This document shows positions 1 to 15,000 of a stretch of DNA of 64,000 nucleotides, piece by piece. Numbering within the stretch: the first letter of the stretch is position 1; each line of letters opens with the position of its first letter. This stretch comes from Balanoglossus misakiensis. Its lineage: Eukaryota; Hemichordata. The notes below the pieces were generated by a model. It saw nothing but the letters and a program-made list of their open reading frames with translations, was not told the DNA's origin and did not search any database. The stretch spans positions 3,100,001 to 3,164,000 of the forward strand of contig CM082581.2 of NCBI GenBank assembly GCA_040954595.2. The letters run 5' to 3'. The position numbers were made by a program, and so were the translations under genes.

Positions 1-3000
1 AGCCTACCAATGTAGCTATTATATTTTCCACTTTTTGTAAGTGAAGCCTGACTGTCGCCTGTCTTAGGTCACCACTTCATAAGCGGTCTTACCCGTCATT
101 GGCACAAACAGTCTCAGGAAGTAAGCTCTCAGCCTACCAATGTAGCTATTATATTTTCCACTTTTTGTAAGTGAAGCCTGACTGTCGCCTGTCTTAGGTC
201 ACCACTTCATAAGCAGTCTTACCCGTCATTGGCACAAACAGTCTCAGGAAGTAAGCTTTCAGCCTACCAATGTAGCTATTATATTTTCCACTTTTTGTAA
301 GTGAAGCCTGACTGTCGCCTGTCTTAGGTCACCACTTCATAAGCGGTCTTACCCGTCATTGGCACAAACAGTCACAGGAAGTAAGCTTTCAGCCTACCAA
401 TGTAGCTATTATATTTTCCACTTTTTGTAAGTGAAGCCTGACTGTCACCTGTCTTAGGTCACCACTTCATAAGAGGTCTTACCCGTCATTGGCACAAACA
501 GTCTCAGGAAGTAAGCTTTCAGCCTACCAATGTAGCTATTATATTTTCCACTTTTTGTAAGTGAAGCCTGACTGTCGCCTGCCTTAGGTCACCACTTAAT
601 AAGAGGTCTTACCTGTCATTGGCACAAACAGTCCCAGGAAGTAAGCTTTCAGCCTACCAATGCAGCTATTATATTTTCCACTTTTTGTAAGTGAAGCCTG
701 ACTGTCGCCTGTCTTAGGTCACCACTTCATAAGAGGTCTTACCCGTCATTGGCACAAACAGTCCCAGGAAGTAAGCTTTCAGCCTATCAAAGTAGCTATT
801 ATATTTTCCACTTTTTGTAAGTGAAGCCTGACTGTCGCCTGTCTTAGGTCACCACTTCATAAGAGGTCTTACCCGTCATTTGGCACAAACAGTCTCAGGA
901 AGTAAGCTTTCAGCCTACCAATGTAGCTATTATATTTTCGCCTGCCTTAGGTCACCACTTAATAAGAGGTCTTACCCGTCATTGGCACAAACAGTCTCAG
1001 GAAGTAAGCTTTCAGCCTACCAATGCAGCTATTATATTTTCCACTTTTTGTAAGTGAAGCCTGACTGTCGCCTGTCTTAGGTCACCACTTCATAAGAGGT
1101 CTTACCCGTCATTGGCACAAACAGTCCCAGGAAGTAAGCTTTCAGCCTACCAATGTAGCTATTATATTTTCCACTTATTGTAAGTGAAGCCTGACTGTCG
1201 CCTGTCTTAGGTCACCACTTCATAAGCGATCTTACCCGTCATTGGCACAAACAGTCTCAGGAAGTAAGCTTTCAGCCTACCAATGTAGCTATTATATTTT
1301 CCACTTTTTGTAAGTGTAGCCTGACTGTCGCCTGTCTTAGGTCACCACTTCATAAGAGGTCTTACCCGTCATTTGGCACAAACAGTCTCAGGAAATAAGC
1401 TTTCAGCCTACCAATGTAGCTATTATATTTTCCACTTTTTGTAAGTGAAGCCTGACTGTCGCCTGTCTTAGGTCACCACTTTAAAAGCGGTCTTACCCGT
1501 CATTGGCAAACAGTCTCAGGAAGTAAGCTTTCAGCCTACCAATGTAGCTATTATATTTTCCACTTTTTGTAAGTGAAGCCTGACTGTCGCCTGTCTTAGG
1601 TCACCACTTTAAAAGCGGTCTTACCCGTCATTGGCAAACAGTCTCAGGAAGTAAGCTTTCAGCCTACCAATGTAGCTATTATATTTTCCACTTTTTGTAA
1701 GTGAAGCCTGACTGTCGCCTGTCTTAGGTCACCACTTTAAAAGCGGTCTTACCCGTCATTGGCACAAACAGTCTCAGGAAGTAAGCTTTCAGCCTACCAA
1801 TGTAGCTATTATATTTTCCACTTTTTGTAAGTGAAGCCTGACTGTCGCCTGTCTTAGGTCACCACTTCATAAGCGGTCTTACCCGTCATTGGCACAAACA
1901 GTCTCAGGAAGTAAGCTTTCAGCCTACCAATGTAGCTATTATATTTTCCACTTTTTGTAAGTGAAGCCTGACTGTCGCCTGTCTTAGGTCACCACTTCAT
2001 AAGCGGTCTTACCCGTCATTGGCACAAACAGTCTCAGGAAGTAAGCTCTCAGCCTACCAATGTAGCTATTATATTTTCCACTTTTTGTAAGTGAAGCCTG
2101 ACTGTCGCCTGTCTTAGTTCACCACTTCATAAGCGGTCTTACCCGTCATTGGCACAAACAGTCTCAGGAAGTAAGCTTTCAGCCTACCAATGTAGCTATT
2201 ATATTTTCCACTTTTTGTAAGTGAAGCCTGACTGTCGCCTGTCTTAGGTCACCACTTCATAAGCGGTCTTACCCGTCATTGGCACAAACAGTCTCAGGAA
2301 GTAAGCTTTCAGCCTACCAATGTAGCTATTATATTTTCCACTTTTTGTAAGTGAAGCCTGACTGTCACCTGTCTTAGGTCACCACTTCATAAGAGGTCTT
2401 ACCCGTCATTGGCACAAACAGTCTCAGGAAGTAAGCTTTCAGCCTACCAATGTAGCTATTATATTTTCCACTTTTTGTAAGTGAAGCCTGACTGTCGCCT
2501 GCCTTAGGTCACCACTTAATAAGAGGTCTTACCTGTCATTGGCACAAACAGTCCCAGGAAGTAAGCTTTCAGCCTACCAATGCAGCTATTATATTTTCCA
2601 CTTTTTGTAAGTGAAGCCTGACTGTCGCCTGTCTTAGGTCACCACTTCATAAGAGGTCTTACCCGTCATTGGCACAAACAGTCCCAGGAAGTAAGCTTTC
2701 AGCCTATCAATGTAGCTATTATATTTTCCACTTTTTGTAAGTGAAGCCTGACTGTCGCCTGTCTTAGGTCACCACTTCATAAGAGGTCTTACCCGTCATT
2801 TGGCACAAACAGTCTCAGGAAGTAAGCTTTCAGCCTACCAATGTAGCTATTATATTTTCGCCTGCCTTAGGTCACCACTTAATAAGAGGTCTTACCCGTC
2901 ATTGGCACAAACAGTCTCAGGAAGTAAGCTTTCAGCCTACCAATGCAGCTATTATATTTTCCACTTTTTGTAAGTGAAGCCTGACTGTCGCCTGTCTTAG

Positions 3001-6000
3001 GTCACCACTTCATAAGAGGTCTTACCCGTCATTGGCACAAACAGTCCCAGGAAGTAAGCTTTCAGCCTACCAATGTAGCTATTATATTTTCCACTTATTG
3101 TAAGTGAAGCCTGACTGTCGCCTGTCTTAGGTCACCACTTCATAAGAGGTCTTACCCGTCATTGGCACAAACAGTCTCAGGAAGTAAGCTTTCAGCCTAC
3201 CAATGTAGCTATTATATTTTCCACTTTTTGTAAGTGAAGCCTGACTGTCGCCTGTCTTAGGTCACCACTTCATAAGCGATCTTACCCGTCATTGGCACAA
3301 ACAGTCTCAGGAAGTAAGCTTTCAGCCTACCAATGTAGCTATTATATTTCCCACTTTTTGTAAGTGTAGCCTGACTGTCGCCTGTCTTAGGTCACCACTT
3401 CATAAGAGGTCTTACCCGTCATTTGGCACAAACAGTCTCAGGAAATAAGCTTTCAGCCTACCAATGTAGCTATTATATTTTCCACTTTTTGTAAGTGAAG
3501 CCTGACTGTCGCCTGTCTTAGGTCACCACTTTAAAAGCGGTCTTACCCGTCATTGGCAAACAGTCTCTGGAAGTAAGCTTTCAGCCTACCAATGAAGCTA
3601 TTATATTTTCCACTTTTTGTAAGTGAAGCCTGACTGTCGCCTGTCTTAGGTCACCACTTCATAAGAGGTTTACCCTTCATTGCCACAAACAGTCTCAGGA
3701 AGTAAGCTTTCAGCCTACCAATGTAGCTATTATATTTTCCACTTTTTGTAAGTGAAGCCTGACTGTCGCCTGTCTTAGGTCACCACTTCATAAGCGGTCT
3801 TACCCGTCATTGGCACAAACAGTCTCAGGAAGTAAGCTTTCAGCCTACCAATGTAGCTATTATATTTTCCACTTTTTGTATGTGAAGCCTGACTGTCGCC
3901 TGTCTTAGGTCACCACTTCATAAGCGGTCTTACCTGTCATTGGCACAAACAGTCTCAGGAAGTAAGCTTTCAGCCTACCAATGTAGCTATTATATTTTCC
4001 ACTTTTTGTAAGTGAAGCCTGACTGTCGTCTGTCTTAGGTCACCACTTCATAAGAGGTCTTACCCGTCATTGGCACAAACAGTCTCAGGAAGTAAGCTTT
4101 CAGCCTACCAATGTAGCTATTATATTTTCCACTTTTTGTAAGTGAAGCCTGACTGTCGCCTGCCTTAGGTCACCACTTAATAAGAGGTCTTACCTGTCAT
4201 TGGCACAAACAGTCCCAGGAAGTAAGCTTTCAGCCTACCAATGCAGCTATTATATTTTCCACTTTTTGTAAGTGAAGCCTGACTGTCGCCTGTCTTAGGT
4301 CACCACTTCATAAGAGGTCTTACCCGTCATTGGCACAAACAGTCCCAGGAAGTAAGCTTTCAGCCTATCAAAGTAGCTATTATATTTTCCACTTTTTGTA
4401 AGTGAAGCCTGACTGTCGCCTGTCTTAGGTCACCACTTCATAAGAGGTCTTACCCGTCATTTGGCACAAACAGTCTCAGGAAGTAAGCTTTCAGCCTACC
4501 AATGTAGCTATTATATTTTCGCCTGCCTTAGGTCACCACTTAATAAGAGGTCTTACCCGTCATTGGCACAAACAGTCTCAGGAAGTAAGCTTTCAGCCTA
4601 CCAATGCAGCTATTATATTTTCCACTTTTTGTAAGTGAAGCCTGACTGTCGCCTGTCTTAGGTCACCACTTCATAAGAGGTCTTACCCGTCATTGGCACA
4701 AACAGTCCCAGGAAGTAAGCTTTCAGCCTACCAATGTAGCTATTATATTTTCCACTTATTGTAAGTGAAGCCTGACTGTCGCCTGTCTTAGGTCACCACT
4801 TCATAAGCGATCTTACCCGTCATTGGCACAAACAGTCTCAGGAAGTAAGCTTTCAGCCTACCAATGTAGCTATTATATTTTCCACTTTTTGTAAGTGTAG
4901 CCTGACTGTCGCCTGTCTTAGGTCACCACTTCATAAGAGGTCTTACCCGTCATTTGGCACAAACAGTCTCAGGAAATAAGCTTTCAGCCTACCAATGTAG
5001 CTATTATATTTTCCACTTTTTGTAAGTGAAGCCTGACTGTCGCCTGTCTTAGGTCACCACTTTAAAAGCGGTCTTACCCGTCATTGGCAAACAGTCTCAG
5101 GAAGTAAGCTTTCAGCCTACCAATGTAGCTATTATATTTTCCACTTTTTGTAAGTGAAGCCTGACTGTCGCCTGTCTTAGGTCACCACTTTAAAAGCGGT
5201 CTTACCCGTCATTGGCAAACAGTCTCAGGAAGTAAGCTTTCAGCCTACCAATGTAGCTATTATATTTTCCACTTTTTGTAAGTGAAGCCTGACTGTCGCC
5301 TGTCTTAGGTCACCACTTTAAAAGCGGTCTTACCCGTCATTGGCACAAACAGTCTCAGGAAGTAAGCTTTCAGCCTACCAATGTAGCTATTATATTTTCC
5401 ACTTTTTGTAAGTGAAGCCTGACTGTCGCCTGTCTTAGGTCACCACTTCATAAGCGGTCTTACCCGTCATTGGCACAAACAGTCTCAGGAAGTAAGCTTT
5501 CAGCCTACCAATGTAGCTATTATATTTTCCACTTTTTGTAAGTGAAGCCTGACTGTCGCCTGTCTTAGGTCACCACTTCATAAGCGGTCTTACCCGTCAT
5601 TGGCACAAACAGTCTCAGGAAGTAAGCTCTCAGCCTACCAATGTAGCTATTATATTTTCCACTTTTTGTAAGTGAAGCCTGACTGTCGCCTGTCTTAGTT
5701 CACCACTTCATAAGCGGTCTTACCCGTCATTGGCACAAACAGTCTCAGGAAGTAAGCTTTCAGCCTACCAATGTAGCTATTATATTTTCCACTTTTTGTA
5801 AGTGAAGCCTGACTGTCGCCTGTCTTAGGTCACCACTTCATAAGCGGTCTTACCCGTCATTGGCACAAACAGTCTCAGGAAGTAAGCTTTCAGCCTACCA
5901 ATGTAGCTATTATATTTTCCACTTTTTGTAAGTGAAGCCTGACTGTCACCTGTCTTAGGTCACCACTTCATAAGAGGTCTTACCCGTCATTGGCACAAAC

Positions 6001-9000
6001 AGTCTCAGGAAGTAAGCTTTCAGCCTACCAATGTAGCTATTATATTTTCCACTTTTTGTAAGTGAAGCCTGACTGTCGCCTGCCTTAGGTCACCACTTAA
6101 TAAGAGGTCTTACCTGTCATTGGCACAAACAGTCCCAGGAAGTAAGCTTTCAGCCTACCAATGCAGCTATTATATTTTCCACTTTTTGTAAGTGAAGCCT
6201 GACTGTCGCCTGTCTTAGGTCACCACTTCATAAGAGGTCTTACCCGTCATTGGCACAAACAGTCCCAGGAAGTAAGCTTTCAGCCTATCAATGTAGCTAT
6301 TATATTTTCCACTTTTTGTAAGTGAAGCCTGACTGTCGCCTGTCTTAGGTCACCACTTCATAAGAGGTCTTACCCGTCATTTGGCACAAACAGTCTCAGG
6401 AAGTAAGCTTTCAGCCTACCAATGTAGCTATTATATTTTCGCCTGCCTTAGGTCACCACTTAATAAGAGGTCTTACCCGTCATTGGCACAAACAGTCTCA
6501 GGAAGTAAGCTTTCAGCCTACCAATGCAGCTATTATATTTTCCACTTTTTGTAAGTGAAGCCTGACTGTCGCCTGTCTTAGGTCACCACTTCATAAGAGG
6601 TCTTACCCGTCATTGGCACAAACAGTCCCAGGAAGTAAGCTTTCAGCCTACCAATGTAGCTATTATATTTTCCACTTATTGTAAGTGAAGCCTGACTGTC
6701 GCCTGTCTTAGGTCACCACTTCATAAGAGGTCTTACCCGTCATTGGCACAAACAGTCTCAGGAAGTAAGCTTTCAGCCTACCAATGTAGCTATTATATTT
6801 TCCACTTTTTGTAAGTGAAGCCTGACTGTCGCCTGTCTTAGGTCACCACTTCATAAGCGATCTTACCCGTCATTGGCACAAACAGTCTCAGGAAGTAAGC
6901 TTTCAGCCTACCAATGTAGCTATTATATTTCCCACTTTTTGTAAGTGTAGCCTGACTGTCGCCTGTCTTAGGTCACCACTTCATAAGAGGTCTTACCCGT
7001 CATTTGGCACAAACAGTCTCAGGAAATAAGCTTTCAGCCTACCAATGTAGCTATTATATTTTCCACTTTTTGTAAGTGAAGCCTGACTGTCGCCTGTCTT
7101 AGGTCACCACTTTAAAAGCGGTCTTACCCGTCATTGGCAAACAGTCTCTGGAAGTAAGCTTTCAGCCTACCAATGAAGCTATTATATTTTCCACTTTTTG
7201 TAAGTGAAGCCTGACTGTCGCCTGTCTTAGGTCACCACTTCATAAGAGGTTTACCCTTCATTGCCACAAACAGTCTCAGGAAGTAAGCTTTCAGCCTACC
7301 AATGTAGCTATTATATTTTCCACTTTTTGTAAGTGAAGCCTGACTGTCGCCTGTCTTAGGTCACCACTTCATAAGCGGTCTTACCCGTCATTGGCACAAA
7401 CAGTCTCAGGAAGTAAGCTTTCAGCCTACCAATGTAGCTATTATATTTTCCACTTTTTGTATGTGAAGCCTGACTGTCGCCTGTCTTAGGTCACCACTTC
7501 ATAAGCGGTCTTACCTGTCATTGGCACAAACAGTCTCAGGAAGTAAGCTTTCAGCCTACCAATGTAGCTATTATATTTTCCACTTTTTGTAAGTGAAGCC
7601 TGACTGTCGTCTGTCTTAGGTCACCACTTCATAAGAGGTCTTACCCGTCATTGGCACAAACAGTCTCAGGAAGTAAGCTTTCAGCCTACCAATGTAGCTA
7701 TTATATTTTCCACTTTTTGTAAGTGAAGCCTGACTGTCGCCTGTCTTAGGTCACCACTTCATAAGCGGTCTTACCCGTCATTGGCACAAACAGTCTCAGG
7801 AAGTAAGCTTTCAGCCTACCAATGTAGGTATTATATTTTCTACTTTTTGTAAGTGAAGCCTGACTGTCGCCTGTCTTAGGTCACCACTTCATAAGCGGTC
7901 TTACCCGTCATTGGCACAAACAGTCTCAGGAAGTAAGCTTTCAGCCTACCAATGTAGCTATTATATTTTCCACTTTTTGTAAGTGAAGCCTGACTGTCGC
8001 CTGTCTTAGGTCACCACTTCATAAGCGGTCTTACCCGTCATTGGCACAAACAGTCTCAGGAAGTAAGCTCTCAGCCTACCAATGTAGCTATTATATTTTC
8101 CACTTTTTGTAAGTGAAGCCTGACTGTCGCCTGTCTTAGGTCACCACTTCATAAGCAGTCTTACCCGTCATTGGCACAAACAGTCTCAGGAAGTAAGCTT
8201 TCAGCCTACCAATGTAGCTATTATATTTTCCACTTTTTGTAAGTGAAGCCTGACTGTCGCCTGTCTTAGGTCACCACTTCATAAGCGGTCTTACCCGTCA
8301 TTGGCACAAACAGTCACAGGAAGTAAGCTTTCAGCCTACCAATGTAGCTATTATATTTTCCACTTTTTGTAAGTGAAGCCTGACTGTCACCTGTCTTAGG
8401 TCACCACTTCATAAGAGGTCTTACCCGTCATTGGCACAAACAGTCTCAGGAAGTAAGCTTTCAGCCTACCAATGTAGCTATTATATTTTCCACTTTTTGT
8501 AAGTGAAGCCTGACTGTCGCCTGCCTTAGGTCACCACTTAATAAGAGGTCTTACCTGTCATTGGCACAAACAGTCCCAGGAAGTAAGCTTTCAGCCTACC
8601 AATGCAGCTATTATATTTTCCACTTTTTGTAAGTGAAGCCTGACTGTCACCTGTCTTAGGTCACCACTTCATAAGAGGTCTTACCCGTCATTGGCACAAA
8701 CAGTCCCAGGAAGTAAGCTTTCAGCCTATCAATGTAGCTATTATATTTTCCACTTTTTGTAAGTGAAGCCTGACTGTCGCCTGTCTTAGGTCACCACTTC
8801 ATAAGAGGTCATACCCGTCATTTGGCACAAACAGTCTCAGGAAGTAAGCTTTCAGCCTACCAATGTAGCTATTATATTTTCGCCTGCCTTAGGTCACCAC
8901 TTAATAAGAGGTCTTACCCGTCATTGGCACAAACAGTCTCAGGAAGTAAGCTTTCAGCCTACCAATGCAGCTATTATATTTTCCACTTTTTGTAAGTGAA

Positions 9001-12000
9001 GCCTGACTGTCGCCTGTCTTAGGTCACCACTTCATAAGAGGTCTTACCCGTCATTGGCACAAACAGTCCCAGGAAGTAAGCTTTCAGCCTACCAATGTAG
9101 CTATTATATTTTCCACTTATTGTAAGTGAAGCCTGACTGTCGCCTGTCTTAGGTCACCACTTCATAAGAGGTCTTACCCGTCATTGGCACAAACAGTCTC
9201 AGGAAGTAAGCTTTCAGCCTACCAATGTAGCTATTATATTTTCCACTTTTTGTAAGTGAAGCCTGACTGTCGCCTGTCTTAGGTCACCACTTTAAAAGCG
9301 GTCTTACCCGTCATTGGCAAACAGTCTCAGGAAGTAAGCTTTCAGCCTACCAATGTAGCTATTATATTTTCCACTTTTTGTAAGTGAAGCCTGACTGTCG
9401 CCTGTCTTAGGTCACCACTTCATAAGAGGTCTTACCCGTCATTGGCACAAACAGTCTCAGGAAGTAAGCTTTCAGCCTACCAATGTAGCTATTATATTTT
9501 CCACTTTTTGTAAGTGAAGCCTGACTGTCGCCTGTCTTAGGTCACCACTTCATAAGCGATCTTACCCGTCATTGGCACAAACAGTCTCAGGAAGTAAGCT
9601 TTCAGCCTACCAATGTAGCTATTATATTTTCCACTTTTTGTAAGTGTAGCTTGACTGTCGCCTGTCTTAGGTCACCACTTCATAAGAGGTCTTACCCGTC
9701 ATTTGGCACAAACAGTCTCAGGAAATAAGCTTTCAGCCTACCAATGTAGCTATTATATTTTCCACTTTTTGTAAGTGAAGCCTGACTGTCGCCTGTCTTA
9801 GGTCACCACTTTAAAAGCGGTCTTACCCGTCATTGGCAAACAGTCTCAGGAAGTAAGCTTTCAGCCTACCAATGTAGCTATTATATTTTCCACTTTTTGT
9901 AAGTGAAGCCTGACTGTCGCCTGTCTTAGGTCACCACTTCATAAGAGGTCTTACCCGTCATTGGCACAAACAGTCTCAGGAAGTAAGCTTTCAGCCTACC
10001 AATGTAGCTATTATATTTTCCACTTTTTGTAAGTGAAGCCTGACTGTCGCCTGTCTTAGGTCACCACTTCATAAGCGGTCTTACCCGTCATTGGCACAAA
10101 CAGTCTCAGGAAGTAAGCTTTCAGCCTACCAATGTAGCTATTATATTTTCTACTTTTTGTAAGTGAAGCCTGACTGTCGCCTGTCTTAGGTCACCACTTC
10201 ATAAGCGGTCTTACCCGTCATTGGCACAAACAGTCTCAGGAAGTAAGCTTTCAGCCTACCAATGTAGCTATTATATTTTACACTTTTTGTAAGTGAAGCC
10301 TGACTGTCGCCTGTCTTAGGTCACCACTTCATAAGCGGTCTTACCCGTCATTGGCACAAACAGTCTCAGGAAGTAAGCTTTCAGCCTACCAATGTAGCTA
10401 TTATATTTTCCACTTTTTGTAAGTGAAGCCTGACTGTCGCCTGTCTTAGGTCACCACTTCATAAGCGGTCTTACCCGTCATTGGCACAAACAGTCTCAGG
10501 AAGTAAGCTTTCAGCCTACCAATGTAGCTATTATATTTTCCACTTTTTGTAAGTGAAGCCTGACTGTCGCCTGTCTTAGGTCACCACTTCATAAGCGGTC
10601 TTACCCGTCATTGGCACAAACAGTCTCAGGAAGTAAGCTTTCAGCTTACCAATGTAGCTATTATATTTTCCACTTTTTGTAAGTGAAGCCTGACTGTCGC
10701 CTGTCTTAGGTCACCACTTCATAAGCGGTCTTACCCGTCATTGGCACAAACAGTCTCAGGAAGTAAGCTTTCAGCCTACCAATGTAGCTATTATATTTTC
10801 CACTTTTTGTAAGTGAAGCCTGACTGTCACCTGTCTTAGGTCACCACTTCATAAGAGGTCTTACCCGTCATTGGCACAAACAGTCTCAGGAAGTAAGCTT
10901 TCAGCCTACCAATGTAGCTATTATATTTTCCACTTTTTGTAAGTGAAGCCTGACTGTCGCCTGCCTTAGGTCACCACTTAATAAGAGGTCTTACCCGTCA
11001 TTGGCACAAACAGTCCCAGGAAGTAAGCTTTCAGCCTACCAATGCAGCTATTATATTTTCCACTTTTTGTAAGTGAAGCCTGACTGTCGCCTGTCTTAGG
11101 TCACCACTTCATAAGAGGTCTTACCCATCATTGGCACAAACAGTCCCAGGAAGTAAGCTTTCAGCCTATCAATGTAGCTATTATATTTTCCACTTTTTGT
11201 AAGTGAAGCCTGACTGTCGCCTGTCTTAGGTCACCACTTCATAAGAGGTCTTACCCGTCATTTGGCACAAACAGTCTCAGGAAGTAAGCTTTCAGCCTAC
11301 CAATGTAGCTATTATATTTTCGCCTGCCTTAGGTCACCACTTAATAAGAGGTCTTACCCGTCATTGGCACAAACAGTCTCAGGAAGTAAGCTTTCAGCCT
11401 ACCAATGCAGCTATTATATTTTCCACTTTTTGTAAGTGAAGCCTGACTGTCGCCTGTCTTAGGTCACCACTTCATAAGAGGTCTTACCCGTCATTGGTAA
11501 AAACAGTCCCAGGAAGTAAGCTTTCAACCTACCAATGTAGCTATTATATTTTCCACTTATTGTAAGTGAAGCCTGACTGTCGCCTGTCTTAGGTCACCAC
11601 TTCATAAGAGGTCTTACCCGTCATTGGCACAAACAGTCTCAGGAAGTAAGCTTTCAGCCTACCAATGTAGCTATTATATTTTCCACTTTTTGTAAGTGAA
11701 GCCTGACTTAGGTCACCACTTCATAAGCGGTCTTTCCCGTAATTGGCACAAACAGTCTCAGGAAGTAAGCTCTCAGCCTACCAATGTAGCTATTATATTT
11801 TCCACTTTTTGTAAGTGAAGCCTGACTGTCGCCTGTCTTAGGTCACCACTTCATAAGAGGTCTTACCCGTCATTGGCACAAACAGTCTCAGGAAGTAAGC
11901 TTTCAGCCTACCAATGCAGCTATTATATTTTCCACTTTTTGTAAGTGAAGCCTGACTGTCGCCTGTCTTAGGTCACTACTTCATAAGAGGTCTTACCCGT

Positions 12001-15000
12001 CATTGGCACAAACAGTCCCAGGAAGTAAGCTTTCAGCCTACCAATGTAGCTATTATATTTTCCACTTTTTGTAAGTGAAGCCTGACTGTCGCCTGTCTTA
12101 GGACACCACTTCATAAGAGGTCTTACCCGTCATTGGCACAAACAGTCTCAGGAAGTAAGCTTTCAGCCTACCAATGTTGCTATTATGTTTTCCACTTTTT
12201 GTAAGTGAAGCCTGACTGTCGCCTGTCTTAGGTCACCACTTCATAAGAGGTCTTACCCGTCATTGGCACAAACAGTCTCAGGAAGTAAGCTTTCAGCCTA
12301 CCAATGTAGCTATTATATTTTACACTTTTTGTAAGTGAAGCCTGATTGTCGCCTGTCTTAGGACACCACTTCATAAGAGGTCTTACCCGTCATTTGGCAC
12401 AAACAGTCTCAGGAAGTAAGCTTTCAGCCTACCAATGTAGCTATTATATTTTCGCCTGCCTTAGGTCACCACTTAATAAGAGGTCTTACCCGTCATTGGC
12501 ACAAACAGTCTCAGGAAGTAAGCTTTCAGCCTACCAATGCAGCTATTATATTTTCCACTTTTTGTAAGTGAAGCCTGACTGTCGCCTGTCTTAGGTCACC
12601 ACTTCATAAGAGGTCTTACCCGTCATTGGCACAAACAGTCCCAGGAAGTAAGCTTTCAGCCTACAAATGTAGCTATTATATTTTCCACTTTTTGTAAGTG
12701 AAGCCTGACTGTCGCCTGTCTTAGGTCACCACTTCATAAGAGGTCTTACCCGTCATTGGCACAACAGTCTCAGGAAGTAAGCTTTCAGCCTACAAATGTA
12801 GCTATTATATTTTCCACTTTTTGTAAGTGAAGCCTGACTGTCGCCTGTCTTAGGTCACCACTTCATAAGAGGTCTTACCCGTCATTGGCACAAACAGTCC
12901 CAGGAAGTAAGCTTTCAGCCTACAAATGTAGCTATTATATTTTCCACTTTTTGTAAGTGAAGCCTGACTGTCGCCTGTCTTAGGTCACCACTTCATAAGA
13001 GGTCTTACCCGTCATTTGGCACAAACAGTCTCAGGAAGTAAGCTTTCAGCCTACCAATGTAGCTATTATATTTTCGCCTGCCTTAGGTCACCACTTAATA
13101 AGAGGTCTTACCCGTCATTGGCACAAACAGTCTCAGGAAGTAAGCTTTCAGCCTACCAATGCAGCTATTATATTTTCCACTTTTTGTAAGTGAAGCCTGA
13201 CTGTCGCCTGTCTTAGGTCACCACTTCATAAGAGGTCTTACCCGTCATTGGCACAAACAGTCCCAGGAAGTAAGCTTTCAGCCTACCAATGTAGCTATTA
13301 TATTTTACACTTTTTGTAAGTGAAGCCTGACTGTCGCCTGTCTTAGGTCACCACTTCATAAGAGGTCTTACCCGTCATTTGGCACAAACAGTCTCAGGAA
13401 GTAAGCTTTCAGCCTACCAATGTAGCTATTATATTTTCCACTTTTTGTAAGTGAAGCCTGACTTAGGTCACCACTTTATAAGCGGTCTTACCCGTCATTG
13501 GCAAACAGTCTCAGGAAGTAAGCTTTCAGCCTACCCATGTAGCTATTATATTTTCCACTTTTTGTAAGTGAAGCCTGACTGTCGCCTGTCTTAGGTCACC
13601 ACTTCATAAGAGGTCTTACCCGTCATTGGCACAAACAGTCTCAGGAAGTAAGCTTTCAGCCTACCAATGTAGCTATTATATTTTACACTTTTTGTACGTG
13701 AAGCCTGACTGTCGCCTGTCTTAGGTCACCACTTCATAAGAGGTCTTACCCGTCATTTGGCACAAACAGTCTCAGGAAGTAAGCTTTCAGCCTACCAATG
13801 TAGCTATTATATTTTCGCCTGCCTTAGGTCACCACTTAATAAGAGGTCTTACCCGTCATTGGCACAAAACAGTCTCAGGAAGTAAGCTTTCAGCCTACCA
13901 ATGCAGCTATTATATTTTCCACTTTTTGTAAGTGAAGCCTGACTGTCGCCTGTCTTAGGTCACCACTTCATAAGAGGTCTTACCCGTCATTGGCACAAAC
14001 AGTCCCAGGAAGTAAGCTTTCAGCCTACCAATGTAGCTATTATATTTTCCACTTTTTGTAAGTGAAGCCTGACTGTCGCCTGTCTTAGGTCACCACTTCA
14101 TAAGAGGTCTTACCCGTCATTGGCACAAACAGTCTCAGGAAGTAAGCTTTCAGCCTACCAATGTAGCTATTATATTTTACACTTTTTGTAAGTGAAGCCT
14201 GACTGTCGCCTGTCTTAGGTCACCACTTCATAAGAGGTCTTACCCGTCATTTGGCACAAACAGTCTCAGGAAGTAAGCTTTCAGCCTACCAATGTAGCTA
14301 TTATATTTTCCACTTTTTGTAAGTGAAGCCTGACTTAGGTCACCACTTTATAAGCGGTCTTACCCGTCATTGGCAAACAGTCTCAGGAAGTAAGCTTTCA
14401 GCCTACCAATGTAGCTATTATATTTTCCACTTTTTGTAAGTGAAGCCTGACTGTCGCCTGTCTTAGGTCATCACTTCATAAGAGGTCTTATCCGTCATTT
14501 GCAAACAGTCTCAGGAAGTAAGCTTTCAGCCTACCAATGCAGCTATTATATTTTCCACTTTTTGTAAGTGAAGCCTGACTGTCGCCTGTCTTAGGTCACC
14601 ACTTCATAAGCGGTCTTACCCGTCATTGGCACAAACAGTCCCAGGAAGTAAGCTTTCAGCCTACCAATGTAGCTATTATATTTTCCACTTTTTGTAAGTG
14701 AAGCCTGACTGTCGCCTGTCTTAGGTCACCACTTCGTAAGAGGTCTTACCCGTCATTGGCACAAACAGTCTCAGGAAGTAAGCTTTCAGCCTACCAATGT
14801 AGCTATTATATTTTACACTTTTTGTAAGTGAAGCCTGACTGTCGCCTGTCTTAGGTCACCACTTCATAAGAGGTCTTACCCGTCATTTGGCACAAACAGT
14901 CTCAGGAAGTAAGCTTTCAGCCTACCAATGTAGCTATTATATTTTCCACTTTTTGTAAGTGAAGCCTGACTTAGGTCACCACTTTATAAGCGGTCTTACC

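Noticed and set aside
12346-12567. 73-codon ORF in the satellite
   Set aside because: It arises from two shortened monomers fused in frame; other monomers close the frame. Not a gene.
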